This document shows, piece by piece, positions 1 to 9,430 of a DNA stretch of 64,000 nucleotides. Source of the stretch: Arthrobacter oryzae (lineage in GTDB: Bacteria; Actinomycetota; Actinomycetes; Actinomycetales; Micrococcaceae); assembly GCF_003634095.1 (NCBI RefSeq), contig NZ_RBIR01000005.1, positions 124,001 to 188,000 of the forward strand. The letters run 5' to 3'. A program made the position numbers and the translations under genes. A model generated the notes under the pieces. The model was not told the DNA's origin and ran no database searches. It saw only the letters and a program-made list of their open reading frames with translations. Positions within the stretch are counted from its first letter, which is position 1; every line of letters begins with the position of its first letter.

Positions 1-153
1 GCGCTCGCTCGGCAGGGCGACGTCCAGGGCAATGCGCCCGTCGAGGATGAGCAGGCGGACGACGTCGGCCAGCTCGCGGTAGGCGGGGGCGGCACCAACG
101 TTCCACTCGCCCAGCTGGCGGGCCAGTGATCCGGGCGTCAGAGAAATCGGCAT
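1..153 (-). CDS. MocR-type (GntR/aminotransferase) transcriptional regulator, N-terminus only
   Basis: Only the first 51 codons lie in the window, so the gene is cut by the left edge. The visible part starts MPISLTPGSLARQLGEW and continues into a GntR-like winged-helix start that includes AYRELADVVRLLILDGRI and ends at the usual LPSER motif. MocR regulators fuse this domain to a PLP-binding aminotransferase-like domain, which would lie outside the window. The assignment rests on these residues and on the divergent yczE gene; yczE and the MocR regulator YczR are a known pair. It probably controls yczE and itself through the repeats at 156-194. The start is the ATG at 151-153. Confidence 0.7.
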   Translation of the reverse strand, partial: MPISLTPGSLARQLGEWNVGAAPAYRELADVVRLLILDGRIALDVALPSER

Positions 154-155
154 GT

Positions 156-195
156 AGCCAGTATTTCAAACTGGCTATGGATTACAAGGCCAGTT
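156..195. promoter_or_regulatory. Operator-like repeats between the MocR regulator gene and yczE
   Basis: AGCCAGT at 156-162 and ACTGGCT at 170-176 form a perfect inverted repeat with a 7-base spacer. A third half-site, GCCAGT, lies at 189-194 in the same orientation as the first, about 32 bases (three helical turns) away. MocR regulators are known to bind combinations of direct and inverted half-sites in the divergent intergenic region. Assignment to this regulator is inferred from position. Confidence 0.55.
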
Positions 196-214
196 TTCGT
201 GGAGGATGGAGTCC

Positions 215-847
215 ATGTTGACCCGCAGACTCCTCCAGCTCCTGATCGGCCTCGCCATGTACGGCGTTTCGCTCGCAATGTTCATCCGGGCCGGCCTGGG
301 ACTGGATCCCTGGGACGTCTTCCACCAGGGACTCGCTGTCAAGACCGGGCTGAGCATCGGCACGGTGGTGGTGATCGTCAGCTTCCTCGTCCTGCTCTTT
401 TGGATTCCGCTCCGGCAGTGGCCCGGCGTCGGCACGCTGTGCAACGCCGTGCTGGTGGGTGTGTTCGCGGACGTCGGACTGGCCCTCATACCGAAGTTCT
501 CTCACCTTGGCGGCCAGATCGGAATGCTCGCGGGGGCCATCGTGCTCAACGGCATCGCCTCTGCCTGCTACATCGGCGCCCGCCTCGGACCCGGGGCCCG
601 GGACGGACTCATGACGGGACTCGCCCGGCGGACGGGCTGGTCGGTGCGGGCCTCCCGCACCGGGATCGAAGTGGTGGTCCTCGGGGCCGGCTGGCTGCTG
701 GGCGGTTCTGTTGGTGTGGGCACGGTGCTGTACGCGCTGGCGATCGGCCCGCTGGTGCAGCTGTTGCTGCCGCGGTTCACCGTGCCGGAAGTGAAGCGGC
801 CAGAGATCCCGGTGGCGGCGGCCGATCCAGCCGTCGCGGCTCCCTGA
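215..847 (+). CDS. yczE: YczE-family integral membrane protein
   Basis: This 210-residue hydrophobic protein has roughly five to six membrane segments and matches the YczE/YyaS family in length and pattern. The family-typical N-terminal GLGLDPWDVFHQGLA stretch is present. Its biochemical role is unknown; relatives sit beside MocR regulators, as here, so it may be an exporter or importer of a small metabolite sensed by that regulator (inference). I prefer the ATG at 215 to the in-frame ATG at 206, because GGAGG at 201-205 is correctly spaced only for 215. It ends 8 bases before the convergent nei2 gene. Confidence 0.75.
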   Translation: MLTRRLLQLLIGLAMYGVSLAMFIRAGLGLDPWDVFHQGLAVKTGLSIGTVVVIVSFLVLLFWIPLRQWPGVGTLCNAVLVGVFADVGLALIPKFSHLGGQIGMLAGAIVLNGIASACYIGARLGPGARDGLMTGLARRTGWSVRASRTGIEVVVLGAGWLLGGSVGVGTVLYALAIGPLVQLLLPRFTVPEVKRPEIPVAAADPAVAAP

Positions 848-854
848 TCGCGGC

Positions 855-1718
855 CTACGCCGGCGCCGTTGCGGGGGCCGGCAGAGGCTGGCAGGCGGGG
901 CAATAGTAGATGTCCCGTTCCTCCGTGAAGGTGCCTGTGCCGGTGTCCTTGCCGAGGACTCCGCGGCGGATGGGGGTGCCGCATTTGAGGCACGGCTGGT
1001 GCTCGCGCCGGTAGACCCAGTAGCCGGGACGCCCGGCGGTGCGGCCCACCGGAACGCCGCGCGCGTTCAGCACGGTGGTCCGGCGGCCGGGCCCGAGGTT
1101 GGCCGAGAGCAGGACCTGGGCGTCGGTGATCAGGGCGGGGAGATCGGGCACGGCGGAGACGGGCGACGCGGGATGGACGCCCGAAAGAAAGCAGGCCTCA
1201 CAGCGGTAGATGTTCCCGATTCCCGCCAGCTTGCTCTGGTCCAGCAGGGCGACGCCGATGGGGACGTCCGGGGCGGCGAGCAGGCGGCGCTCGGCCTCCG
1301 CGGCATCCCAGTCCGGTCCCAGCAGATCCGGGCCCAGATGCCCCACGATTGAGTCCTCCTGGTCGGTGCGGACCACCTCAAGGATGCCCAGGGAGAACCC
1401 GACGGCGTCGGCTGTGGCCGTGCGCAGCACGCAGCGGGCGGTGAACCCGGGCTTCCGCCAGCGTCCACCGGCGGGATAGACCTGCCAGCTGCCCTCCATC
1501 TTCAGGTGCGAATGGATGGTCAGCCGGTCCTTCGGCGTCGGGCCCTGGACACGCATCAGCAGGTGTTTGCCGCGCGGCACCACCTCGTCCACGGTCCAGC
1601 CCCCGAGCCTCAGGGTGGCAAAACGCGGGACCCGGAAATCGGACGAGACCAGTTCCTTCCCGGCCAACGCGGCATGCAGCTGCGCCGCGGCGCGGAAGAC
1701 GGAATCACCCTCAGGCAC
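855..1718 (-). CDS. nei2: Fpg/Nei-family DNA glycosylase (endonuclease VIII-like, Nei2 type)
   Basis: This 287-residue base-excision repair enzyme is expected to remove oxidised bases and cleave the abasic site. The protein opens with PEGDSVF after the start residue, which supplies the N-terminal proline nucleophile and catalytic Glu of the family. It closes with a zinc finger of the CxxC-x-CxxC type (CLKCG and YYCPAC, roughly residues 245-280). The GTG start at 1716-1718 overlaps the last codons of lhr, so translation is probably coupled. Actinobacteria carry several Fpg/Nei paralogues. The PEGD start and the pairing with lhr point to the Nei2 class; exact substrate preference cannot be read from sequence. 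Confidence 0.87.
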   Translation of the reverse strand: MPEGDSVFRAAAQLHAALAGKELVSSDFRVPRFATLRLGGWTVDEVVPRGKHLLMRVQGPTPKDRLTIHSHLKMEGSWQVYPAGGRWRKPGFTARCVLRTATADAVGFSLGILEVVRTDQEDSIVGHLGPDLLGPDWDAAEAERRLLAAPDVPIGVALLDQSKLAGIGNIYRCEACFLSGVHPASPVSAVPDLPALITDAQVLLSANLGPGRRTTVLNARGVPVGRTAGRPGYWVYRREHQPCLKCGTPIRRGVLGKDTGTGTFTEERDIYYCPACQPLPAPATAPA

Positions 1719-4700
1719 GGATCCTCAACCCCTTCGGAGTGGAGTAGGCCCCGGCCTGGGCAAGGGCGGCGGCCACCGGGGTGTCCAGGATGCCGTGGCC
1801 GTTGACCTTCTCCATGATCAGCTTGTCCACCGCGCCCCGGGTCACCACACCCACCAGGGCCGCACCGGCCGCGGCCAGGACGTCGGTATCGTCGCTGAAC
1901 GCGAGGAGGGTCTTGCCGCCGCGCTCCACATACAACACCAGGGCGCCGTCGACCAGCACCACGAGGGCGCCGGCCTTCCGGCCCGGGCGGTGGCCCGTGC
2001 CGGCGTCGACGTTCAACGCCGGCCACGGCAGTGCCGCGCCGTAGGGGTTTGCCGGGTCGGTCGCGGCGAGGGCCAGCGCGACCGGCTCGGGCTTGCCCAG
2101 CTGGGCGTCCTCGACGTAGGACCGCAGCCTGTCCACCGTGGCCGGCACGGCGAACTGCGCCGCACCGAGGTGCTCAATGAAGTAGCCGCGGCGGCAACGC
2201 CCGGCCTCCTCCAGCCGGGCCAGCACCTTGTACATGAGGCCGAAGCCGCCGAGGATGTTCTCCGCCATGACGGAGCCGCGGGTGACCACGCCGTAGCGGT
2301 CCAGGAGGAGTTCCGCCGTGGCCCGGGCGTGGATGGTGGGGTCCAGTTCCGGGGCGGGGAGCGCGGACCAGCGGCCCGCGGCGAGCGGGGGCACCGGCGC
2401 AGTGCCGGTCACGGAGCCGTACCGGCCGCCAGTGAGGCCCGGCGAGCCAAGCAGGCCGGTGCCGTGCGCCCGGCCGAGCCGGCTCAGCCGGGGCGCCCTG
2501 GCCCGCGGGGCGCGCCCGACCTGCCGGTGCGCGGTGTGGCCGCCGGCGATCAGGGCCCTGACGGGCGCAAAGGTGTCGCCGGTGATCCGGCCCGCCCAGG
2601 CGAGATCCCACAGCGCGGCCACCACGTCCTGATCGCTCAGCACCGAATCCATGCCGCCGGCAACCTCGGTCAGCTGCCGGAAGAAGTAGCCGCCGCCGTT
2701 GTTCTGCAGGTGCTCCAGGAGCCGCCGCTGCGCGTCGCCGGGTTCGAAGTCGATGGCGGGGTTCAGCGTCAGTTCGGCAGAATCGGCCAGGTGGAGGCTG
2801 ACCCAGCCGTCGTTGCCGGGCAGCGAGCCGGCGCCGGACCAGAGGACTTCGCCGGCGGCCATGAGCTCGTCCAGCATGGCCGGCTGGTAGTTGGAGACCC
2901 TGCTGGCCAGAACCAGAGGCTCCCAGGCGGAGGCGGGAATGGGCACGCCGGAGAGCTGGTCGACGGCCGTGACGATGCCGTCGAGTCCGCGCAGCGCGGA
3001 CTGCCCGCGGCCGCCGGGCGTTCGCACATTCTGCCAGGCCGGAAGGAACCGGCCGTAGGCGGAGGCGTCCACGGGTTCCACTTCCGCGCGGAGCGCGGCG
3101 AGCGAGCGGCGGCGCAGCCTGCGGAGGACCTCGGCATCGCACCATTCGCTCACACTGGCCAGAGGCAGAACGGCGGCCGGTACGGTTGCCGTGCCGTCCG
3201 GCGCAACTGCGGGCGGCGAAACGTGCGGACGGAACTCGCCTTCCACCACGCGGCCGTCGGCGGCAAGCCGCTTCAGGGCCGTGCCGACGACGGCGACGCC
3301 GAGTCCCAGCCGCGCCGCGGCCTCGGCGGCGGTGAACGGCCCGTGCGTGCGGGCATAGCGCGAGACGAGGTCACCGAGCGGATCCGCGACCGGTTCAATA
3401 AAGGCCAGCGGCACGCCCATGGGCAACGGCACGCCGAGGGCATCCCGGAGCCGGGCGGCGTCCTCGACGGCAGCGAAACGTTCGGAACCGCCGATGTTGA
3501 CCTTGATGGCCCGGTTGGCGCGCAGCAGGGCGGCGAGGTGGGCGGCGGCGTCGGCCTCGGTTGCCGGGGCGACGCCGCCCGCCGCCGTGGGTTCGACGAG
3601 CCCGGCTCCGGCGGCCCCAGGCGTCGGAAGAGCCTCGGTTGCCGGGCCAACGCCGGCCGCCGCGGCGGTTTCCGCGGACTCGCTCTGGGCGGCGGCCCCG
3701 GCCGGCTCCAACCGGGCGGCGACCTCCTCCGGCGTGAGCGGACCCAGGAGCCGCAGGAGGTCCGCGACGCCCTCCACTCCGCGTACCCGGCGGTCCGGTG
3801 CCAGCCGCTGCAGTTCACGCTCGGTGGCGTCGATGACCTTCGCATCGAGCAACTCGCGCAGCTCCACCCGGCCCAGGAGCTCATTAAGCAGAGTGGAATC
3901 CAGGGCCAGGGCCGCCGCCCGGCGCTCCGCCAGCGGGGAGTCGCCTTCGTAGAGGAACTGGGCCACGTAGCCAAAGAGCAGGGACTTCGCGAACGGCGAG
4001 GGCTGCTGGGTGGTGGTCTGCACGATCCTGAGCTCACGCCGTTCCACCGACGCGGCGATGTCCTTGAGCGCCGGAAGGTCGTAGACATCCTGCAGGCACT
4101 CGCGCACCGTCTCCAGGACAATCGGGAACGTCGGGTACTTCCGGGCAACATCGAGCAGCTGCGCCGAGCGCTGCCGCTGCTGCCACAACGGCTGGCGCTT
4201 GCCCGGGTTCTGCCGCGGCAGCAGCAGGGCACGGGCTGCGCATTCACGGAACCGGGACGCGAAGAGGGCGCTGCCGCCGACCTCCGCGGTCACGATCTGC
4301 TCCAGCTCCTCGGGGTCGAACAGGAACAATTCCGCGCCCGGCGGCTCGTCCTCCATCATGGGGACCCGCAGCACGATGCCGTCGTCGGCGGCCATGGCCG
4401 AGCCGTCCATCCCGTAGCGCTGCTGCAGGCGCTGGCCCACGGCCAGGGCCCAGGGTGCGTGCACCGGCATGCCGAAGGGGCTGTGCAGCACCACGCGCCA
4501 GTCGCCGAGCTCGTCGTGGAAGCGTTCCACCACCAGCGTCGTGTCGCTGGGGACCACCTCCGTCGCGAGCCGCTGCTCGGCGAGGTACTGGATCAGGTTG
4601 TTCGCGGCGTAATCGTCCAGGCCGCTGGCTTTGCAGCGCTCGGTGGCCGGCCCGACGTCGGACGCCGCCAGTTCGCGCATGAAAGCGCCGAGGGCGCGGC

Positions 4701-6885
4701 CCAGATCCACGGGCCGGCCCAGCGAATCGCCCTTCCAGAACGGGAGCTTGCCCGGCTGGCCGAACGCCGGCGAGACCAGGACGCGGTCGTGCGTGATGTC
4801 CTCGATCTTCCAGCTAGTGGCGCCGAGGGCAAAAATATCGCCCACCCGGGATTCATAGACCATTTCCTCGTCGAGTTCGCCCACCCGCCGGCCGCCCTTG
4901 GCGGCCGCGGCGGCGGGGCTGGCCGCCCTGCCGCCCGAACCCGCAGCACCCGACCCGCCGGTGCCCTCGACCTCGCTGCCGATGATGTAGACGCCGAACA
5001 GCCCGCGGTCCGGGATAGTGCCGCCCGAGGTGACGGCGAGCCGCTGCGCACCGGGGCGCCCCTCGATGGTCCCGGCATTGCGGTCCCAGATGACCCGGGG
5101 CCGCAGTTCCGCGAATTCATCCGAGGGGTAGCGTCCGGCCAAGAGGTCCAGCGTGGCCTCGAACGCGGAGCGGGGGAGCGAGGCGAAGGGCGCGGACCGG
5201 CGGACGGTGGCGAACCATTCCTCCACGTCGATGGCCCCGAGGGCGGCGGCGGCGACTGTCTGCTGGGCCAGGATGTCCAGCGGGTTGGCCGGCACGCTGA
5301 GCCGCTCGATCTTGCCGTCCAGCATCCGTTCCACGGTGATGGCCGTGTGGACGAGGTCTGCCCGGTGCTTCGGAAACAGGACACCCTGGGAGATTTCGCC
5401 GACCTGGTGGCCGGCGCGGCCCACCCGCTGCAGCCCGCTGGCGACCGACGGCGGTGACTCGACCTGCACCACGAGGTCCACGGCACCCATGTCGATGCCA
5501 AGCTCGAGCGAGGACGTGGCCACGACGCAGCGGAGCCGGCCGGATTTGAGATCGTCCTCGATCAGGGCGCGCTGGTCCTTGGACACGGAGCCGTGGTGCG
5601 CGCGGGCCAGCACAGGATCGGCGCCGGCGGTGCTGCCGGCCTGGGCCATCATGTGCGCCGGTGTGGCCGTGGACGTCGGCAGCGCGGCGGCACCGGACGG
5701 CGCCGGATTGTGCGGCGTGTCCGGCACCCCCGCCGGTACCGCGGCGGTCACGGCGTTCGGCATGGCGTCAAAGTCCGGCGCCCCGGCGCCGAACTCCGCC
5801 CCGGCGCCGAACTCCGTCCAGCCGCCGCCTTCGGCCATGAGCTGGCGTTCGGCGTAGATCTCGTTGAGCCGGGCGGTCAGCCGTTCGGCGAGGCGACGGG
5901 AGTTCGCGAACACGATGGTGGACTGGTTGGCCAGCACCAGGTCCACGATCTTCTCCTCCACATGAGGCCAGATGGATGCCTGCGGCTGCAGCCCCGAGGC
6001 AGGACCGGAGTCGAAGGCTCCCGCCGCGCCCTGGAGATCGGACATGTCCTCCACCGGAACGGACACCGTCAGGTCCCAGTTCTTCCGGGAGGCAGGGGCC
6101 ACGATGTCCACCGGCGCCGATCCGGCAAGGAACTGCGCCACCAGCTCCTTCGGCTCCACTGTGGCGGACAGCCCGATCCGCTGGGCGGGTTTCGGCAGTA
6201 GCGCGTCAAGGCGTTCCAGCGACACCGCCAGATGCGCACCTCGCTTGGTGCCGGCGACGGCGTGGACCTCGTCGACAATGACCGTGTCCACCTCGCTGAG
6301 GGTTTCGCGCGCCTTGGACGTCAGCATCAGGAACAGGGATTCGGGGGTGGTGATGAGGATATCGGGCGGGTGGCTGAGCAGCGAGCGGCGGTCCGCCGCC
6401 GTCGTATCCCCGGACCGGACGCCCACCGTAATGAGCGGGGCGGGCAGGTCCAGGCGTTTGGCGGTCTGGGTGATGCCGATCAGCGGCGCGCGGAGGTTGC
6501 GTTCGACGTCGACGCCGAGGGCCTTGAGCGGGGAGATGTACAGTACGCGGGTCTTCCGCTTGGGCGTTCTACTCTTTACTGTCGTTTTTGTGGCCGCCCG
6601 GCGCCCGCCCTGGGCCGCGGTGTCCACGCCCGGCAGGGGCTCAGGCTCGGCGGGAGCGGAGATGAGCAGCCGGTCCAGTGCCCAGAGGAACGCGGCGAGG
6701 GTCTTGCCGGAGCCGGTGGGGGCGACGACCAGGGCGTGCGAGCCGGAGGAGATGGCATTCCAGGCGCCGTTCTGGGCCGGGGTGGGCGCGGAGAATGCGC
6801 CCAGGAACCAGTCCCGGGTCGGCCGGCTGAACCGGCCCATGGCGTCGGACGGCTGTGCGCCGCCAGCGAGCTCCTGCCCCTTCAT
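1711..6885 (-). CDS. lhr: Lhr-family ATP-dependent DNA helicase
   Basis: This 1,724-residue superfamily 2 helicase has the full actinobacterial Lhr length. The ATP site is visible as APTGSGKT (residues 55-62) and the DEVH box as VIVDEVHAV (about 202-210). It is followed by GLSATVEP (motif III) and by TSSLELGIDMG and QRVGRAGHQVG (motifs V and VI). A long C-terminal Lhr domain follows the helicase core. Lhr is a DNA-damage-linked 3'-5' translocase that unwinds RNA:DNA hybrids. Between the two RecA lobes there is a low-complexity Ala/Gly/Pro insert (about residues 350-430) that begins with a short repeat, EFGAG twice. A second insert rich in Ala and Pro lies near residues 1060-1120. It heads a two-gene repair operon with nei2. 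A very long open frame on the opposite strand here is a composition artefact. Confidence 0.95.
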   Translation of the reverse strand: MKGQELAGGAQPSDAMGRFSRPTRDWFLGAFSAPTPAQNGAWNAISSGSHALVVAPTGSGKTLAAFLWALDRLLISAPAEPEPLPGVDTAAQGGRRAATKTTVKSRTPKRKTRVLYISPLKALGVDVERNLRAPLIGITQTAKRLDLPAPLITVGVRSGDTTAADRRSLLSHPPDILITTPESLFLMLTSKARETLSEVDTVIVDEVHAVAGTKRGAHLAVSLERLDALLPKPAQRIGLSATVEPKELVAQFLAGSAPVDIVAPASRKNWDLTVSVPVEDMSDLQGAAGAFDSGPASGLQPQASIWPHVEEKIVDLVLANQSTIVFANSRRLAERLTARLNEIYAERQLMAEGGGWTEFGAGAEFGAGAPDFDAMPNAVTAAVPAGVPDTPHNPAPSGAAALPTSTATPAHMMAQAGSTAGADPVLARAHHGSVSKDQRALIEDDLKSGRLRCVVATSSLELGIDMGAVDLVVQVESPPSVASGLQRVGRAGHQVGEISQGVLFPKHRADLVHTAITVERMLDGKIERLSVPANPLDILAQQTVAAAALGAIDVEEWFATVRRSAPFASLPRSAFEATLDLLAGRYPSDEFAELRPRVIWDRNAGTIEGRPGAQRLAVTSGGTIPDRGLFGVYIIGSEVEGTGGSGAAGSGGRAASPAAAAAKGGRRVGELDEEMVYESRVGDIFALGATSWKIEDITHDRVLVSPAFGQPGKLPFWKGDSLGRPVDLGRALGAFMRELAASDVGPATERCKASGLDDYAANNLIQYLAEQRLATEVVPSDTTLVVERFHDELGDWRVVLHSPFGMPVHAPWALAVGQRLQQRYGMDGSAMAADDGIVLRVPMMEDEPPGAELFLFDPEELEQIVTAEVGGSALFASRFRECAARALLLPRQNPGKRQPLWQQRQRSAQLLDVARKYPTFPIVLETVRECLQDVYDLPALKDIAASVERRELRIVQTTTQQPSPFAKSLLFGYVAQFLYEGDSPLAERRAAALALDSTLLNELLGRVELRELLDAKVIDATERELQRLAPDRRVRGVEGVADLLRLLGPLTPEEVAARLEPAGAAAQSESAETAAAAGVGPATEALPTPGAAGAGLVEPTAAGGVAPATEADAAAHLAALLRANRAIKVNIGGSERFAAVEDAARLRDALGVPLPMGVPLAFIEPVADPLGDLVSRYARTHGPFTAAEAAARLGLGVAVVGTALKRLAADGRVVEGEFRPHVSPPAVAPDGTATVPAAVLPLASVSEWCDAEVLRRLRRRSLAALRAEVEPVDASAYGRFLPAWQNVRTPGGRGQSALRGLDGIVTAVDQLSGVPIPASAWEPLVLASRVSNYQPAMLDELMAAGEVLWSGAGSLPGNDGWVSLHLADSAELTLNPAIDFEPGDAQRRLLEHLQNNGGGYFFRQLTEVAGGMDSVLSDQDVVAALWDLAWAGRITGDTFAPVRALIAGGHTAHRQVGRAPRARAPRLSRLGRAHGTGLLGSPGLTGGRYGSVTGTAPVPPLAAGRWSALPAPELDPTIHARATAELLLDRYGVVTRGSVMAENILGGFGLMYKVLARLEEAGRCRRGYFIEHLGAAQFAVPATVDRLRSYVEDAQLGKPEPVALALAATDPANPYGAALPWPALNVDAGTGHRPGRKAGALVVLVDGALVLYVERGGKTLLAFSDDTDVLAAAGAALVGVVTRGAVDKLIMEKVNGHGILDTPVAAALAQAGAYSTPKGLRIRA

Positions 6886-7040
6886 TCCTCCATCATGCCC
6901 TACCCCGCCGACACTCCAAGCCGGGCACGATCACGGGCGGCATGAGGGGCGCAACGCCGCTCAGCCTTGCGGGCCCGGGGCTCCCGCGGACCGTGCTGGC
7001 AGGCAGGGGCGCAGCCGGGAGCGGCACCCCGGACGGCGCG

Positions 7041-7679
7041 CTACTTCGGCTGGAAGGCTCCGATGGTCAGGAGGTGGATGCCGGTGTTGCTGCACGCGTC
7101 CCGCGGCTGCGCGACGAACAAAGATGCGGTGTCATTGGGCGGGTAGATCCGGAATCCCGCCGCAGATGTCCGGGTGCAGTCGGGATAGTTGGCGGCCTGC
7201 GTGTAGCGCAGGGTGGCGACGCCGGCCTTGCCCGGGGCGAGCAAAACATCGACGGCCGGGGTCGAGTCGTCGCGGGTGGCGGCGGCGCCGATCGGTTCGC
7301 CGTTGGCTCCGGCGGTGAGGGAGACGCCGGCGTAGCCCTTGAGCAGGCAGGGTTCGGTGCCGGAATTGGTCACGATGAGTTTCATGTAGACGCTGCCCGC
7401 CGCGCCGCCGCCGGTGGCGTCCGTGGTCGCGGTCAGGCCCGCGGCCTTGCACGGCGCGGGGCCGGACTGGACCGTCTGGGACGTCTGCGCAGTCGACTTC
7501 GTTGCGGCGGCGGAAGCTGTGGAGGTTGCAGGCGAGCTGACTGCGGTGACGGACGGGGCAGGCGGGGACGTGGCCGCCTGGCTCTGCGTCGTCGCGCCGC
7601 CCCCGCAGCCGACGAGCAGGAGGGCCGCCGCGGCGGCCGATGTCACAACCAGTGCGTGCTTGATTCGCTGAGACCTCAT
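7041..7679 (-). CDS. Secreted DUF4232-type lipoprotein
   Basis: This 212-residue protein has a basic N-terminus, a hydrophobic stretch and a lipobox LLLVGC at about residues 20-25, so the mature protein should be lipid-anchored outside the membrane. A Ser/Thr/Ala linker (to about residue 75) precedes a beta-rich domain that contains a Cys in PAPCKAAGLTATTDATGGG and a second Cys in TEPCLLKGYAGVSL. That pattern fits the DUF4232 family of actinobacterial lipoproteins. Function is unknown. It stands alone, with no partner on the same strand within 110 bases upstream. Confidence 0.72.
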   Translation of the reverse strand: MRSQRIKHALVVTSAAAAALLLVGCGGGATTQSQAATSPPAPSVTAVSSPATSTASAAATKSTAQTSQTVQSGPAPCKAAGLTATTDATGGGAAGSVYMKLIVTNSGTEPCLLKGYAGVSLTAGANGEPIGAAATRDDSTPAVDVLLAPGKAGVATLRYTQAANYPDCTRTSAAGFRIYPPNDTASLFVAQPRDACSNTGIHLLTIGAFQPK

Positions 7680-7792
7680 GGCTCAACAATCATGCCCGCC
7701 GTCGGCTTAGTCAACGATGCCACGGCGGCGAAGCCCGATTGATGCCCGGATTGTAATTTCCGGACATCAACCGAGGTCAACCGTGTTGCGGG

Positions 7793-8581
7793 CTATTCCC
7801 GGGGCGCCGCGCTGCCGTGCTTTACGCGCCCCCGGATAAACGCGGCCCCGCCGAGGGCCAGGCCGCCGAGGCCCGCGGCCAGCGCGCCCCAGCTCCGGGC
7901 CTGAGCCCCGCCGTCGTCCCCGGCCGCAGTCTGCGCCGCGGCCGGGGAGGAACCGGCACCGGCCGCGCCTGCCGCGTGGGCCGCGCCTGCCGCGTGGGCC
8001 GTGTGGCCGTCCGCGCCCGCCACGGCCTCGGTGACGGTCACGGACGGCGCCGGGGACTTCAGGGATTCCTCGTCCTGGCCCTCCTTCGGGATCTGAGACC
8101 AGTCCGTCTGACCCTGCTGACAGGTCTGCAGGGTCGGGAAATAGAGGGTCCTGCCGGCAGTATCGGGCAGCTGAACCGAGAGCACCAGGGTGTCCCGGAG
8201 CTCCGGGTCCAGTGGCGTTTTGGCCGTATAGACGATCTGGCTGGTCCGCTTGGTAATGGAGGTGCCGTTGGCCAGTTTCGTGGGCTTTGGCAGGTGCTCC
8301 ACAATCTTCTGCGCCGTCCAGTTCGGGTTCACCGTGGGCTGGGCATCGTTGAGCTCGGCGGGCAGCGTAATGGTCATCTTTGTGGTGCCGGAGGTGGCGC
8401 AGCCGTGCGGAATCCCGAAGGTCAGCAGGGCACTGGAGTTCGCGGCGGTCTTGTCCGGGGTGGCCTCGACGTGCGCGGACGCAGCCGGAAGCCCGGCGAG
8501 CATGAGGGCCGCCGTTCCACCGGCCACGGCCGTGGCGGATAGGGTACGGCGGAGAACGGAAGCGTGCAGTGTGGTTTTCAC
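7793..8581 (-). CDS. YcnI-like (DUF1775) secreted copper-binding protein
   Basis: This 262-residue protein has a signal peptide ending at AASA and a mature N-terminus beginning HVEATPDK. In the characterised Bacillus YcnI, this new N-terminal His, with a Glu and a Trp, forms a one-histidine copper brace, and the His is in the same place here. The DUF1775 core follows (FGIPHGC, ITLPAELNDAQPTVNPNW, and a Cys in LQTCQQG). Next come an Ala-rich linker and a C-terminal membrane helix (about residues 230-250) with a basic tail. I use the GTG at 8579-8581; the upstream TTG at 8725 would add 48 residues before the signal peptide. A likely partner is the His-rich membrane protein upstream on the same strand. 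Confidence 0.82.
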   Translation of the reverse strand: MKTTLHASVLRRTLSATAVAGGTAALMLAGLPAASAHVEATPDKTAANSSALLTFGIPHGCATSGTTKMTITLPAELNDAQPTVNPNWTAQKIVEHLPKPTKLANGTSITKRTSQIVYTAKTPLDPELRDTLVLSVQLPDTAGRTLYFPTLQTCQQGQTDWSQIPKEGQDEESLKSPAPSVTVTEAVAGADGHTAHAAGAAHAAGAAGAGSSPAAAQTAAGDDGGAQARSWGALAAGLGGLALGGAAFIRGRVKHGSAAPRE

Positions 8582-8812
8582 AGGAAGGGGTGCCTTTCGG
8601 GCGTACGCGCCGCAGCCGGTGCGGCGCGAAAGTTGGGGGCGGACGCGGCGGCTTCTGCCGGGCCTGGGCGGGCAGAGCAAATCGGGCCGGGTCTGGGCTG
8701 GACGGCTGGGCACACGGCGGACCAATTCGGCAATGGTTGAGCCAGCAGCAGGTCAGCGCGGCAGATCGGGCCGCCTCAGATCACGGGGTGCGGCCGCGTC
8801 CGGAGTAGGTTG

Positions 8813-9430
8813 TCAGGCAAGCTCGACGGCGGCGGGCGGCCCCCGGCGGCTATCGGGCCGAAGGTTCCGCCAGGGACGCGGGGCGGAGTCCGCAGGCCAG
8901 CAGACGGCCGCCGGCGCGGTGACGGCGTCGGGCAACACCGGCGAGGGGAGTTCGACGAGCGGGCGGAGCCAGGCGGCGAGGGCCCACAGGGCGTCCTCGC
9001 CCCGGGCCAGGAGCAGGGCACAGGCAAGAGTGGCCAGGGCGTGGCCGGTCAGCATTAACAGGCCCAGCGAGGAGTCCACCTGATGGGAGTGGAGTTGCAT
9101 CGGCGTTCCGGCGGGGAAGACAGCCGCTCCGTGGTGATGAGAACCGGCAGCCGGCACTCCTGGAACGGTTCCGCCGAACACGGAAAATGCCTCGTGCAGG
9201 GCAACTTGGCCGGCGCCCAGCAGGGCGGATGCCGCCGGGAACTTCAGGTGCAGCCGGGTGGCAGCGGTGCAGGCCAGCCCGGTCAGGGCCACGACGGCCG
9301 TCAGGATGCCAGCGCCGGGAAGCTGCCCGCCGGACAGGACGTGGGCCCAAGCTGCCAGCGCGACCGCGGCGGTTGCGAACATGGCCGCACGGAGGGAATG
9401 GAAAGGAACCCGGGCGTGGTGTGGTCGCAC
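8813..9430 (-). CDS. Membrane protein with a His-rich external loop, YcnI neighbour
   Basis: A 205-residue protein with about four predicted membrane segments. The start is the GTG at 9428-9430, behind a strong AGGAGG with a 5-base spacer; the longer upstream frame has no such site. Between the third and fourth segments is a metal-ligand-rich loop (GSHHHGAA and MQLHSHQVD). Its position just upstream of the YcnI-like gene suggests a role in copper handling, but no named domain is recognisable and this is inference. The 230-base gap to the YcnI gene means they need not share one transcript. Confidence 0.6.
   Translation of the reverse strand: MRPHHARVPFHSLRAAMFATAAVALAAWAHVLSGGQLPGAGILTAVVALTGLACTAATRLHLKFPAASALLGAGQVALHEAFSVFGGTVPGVPAAGSHHHGAAVFPAGTPMQLHSHQVDSSLGLLMLTGHALATLACALLLARGEDALWALAAWLRPLVELPSPVLPDAVTAPAAVCWPADSAPRPWRNLRPDSRRGPPAAVELA

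Noticed and set aside
1516..5457. A 1,313-codon open frame on the plus strand across lhr and nei2
   Set aside because: It lies opposite the clear lhr coding frame, has no recognisable domain and arises from the strong third-position GC bias.
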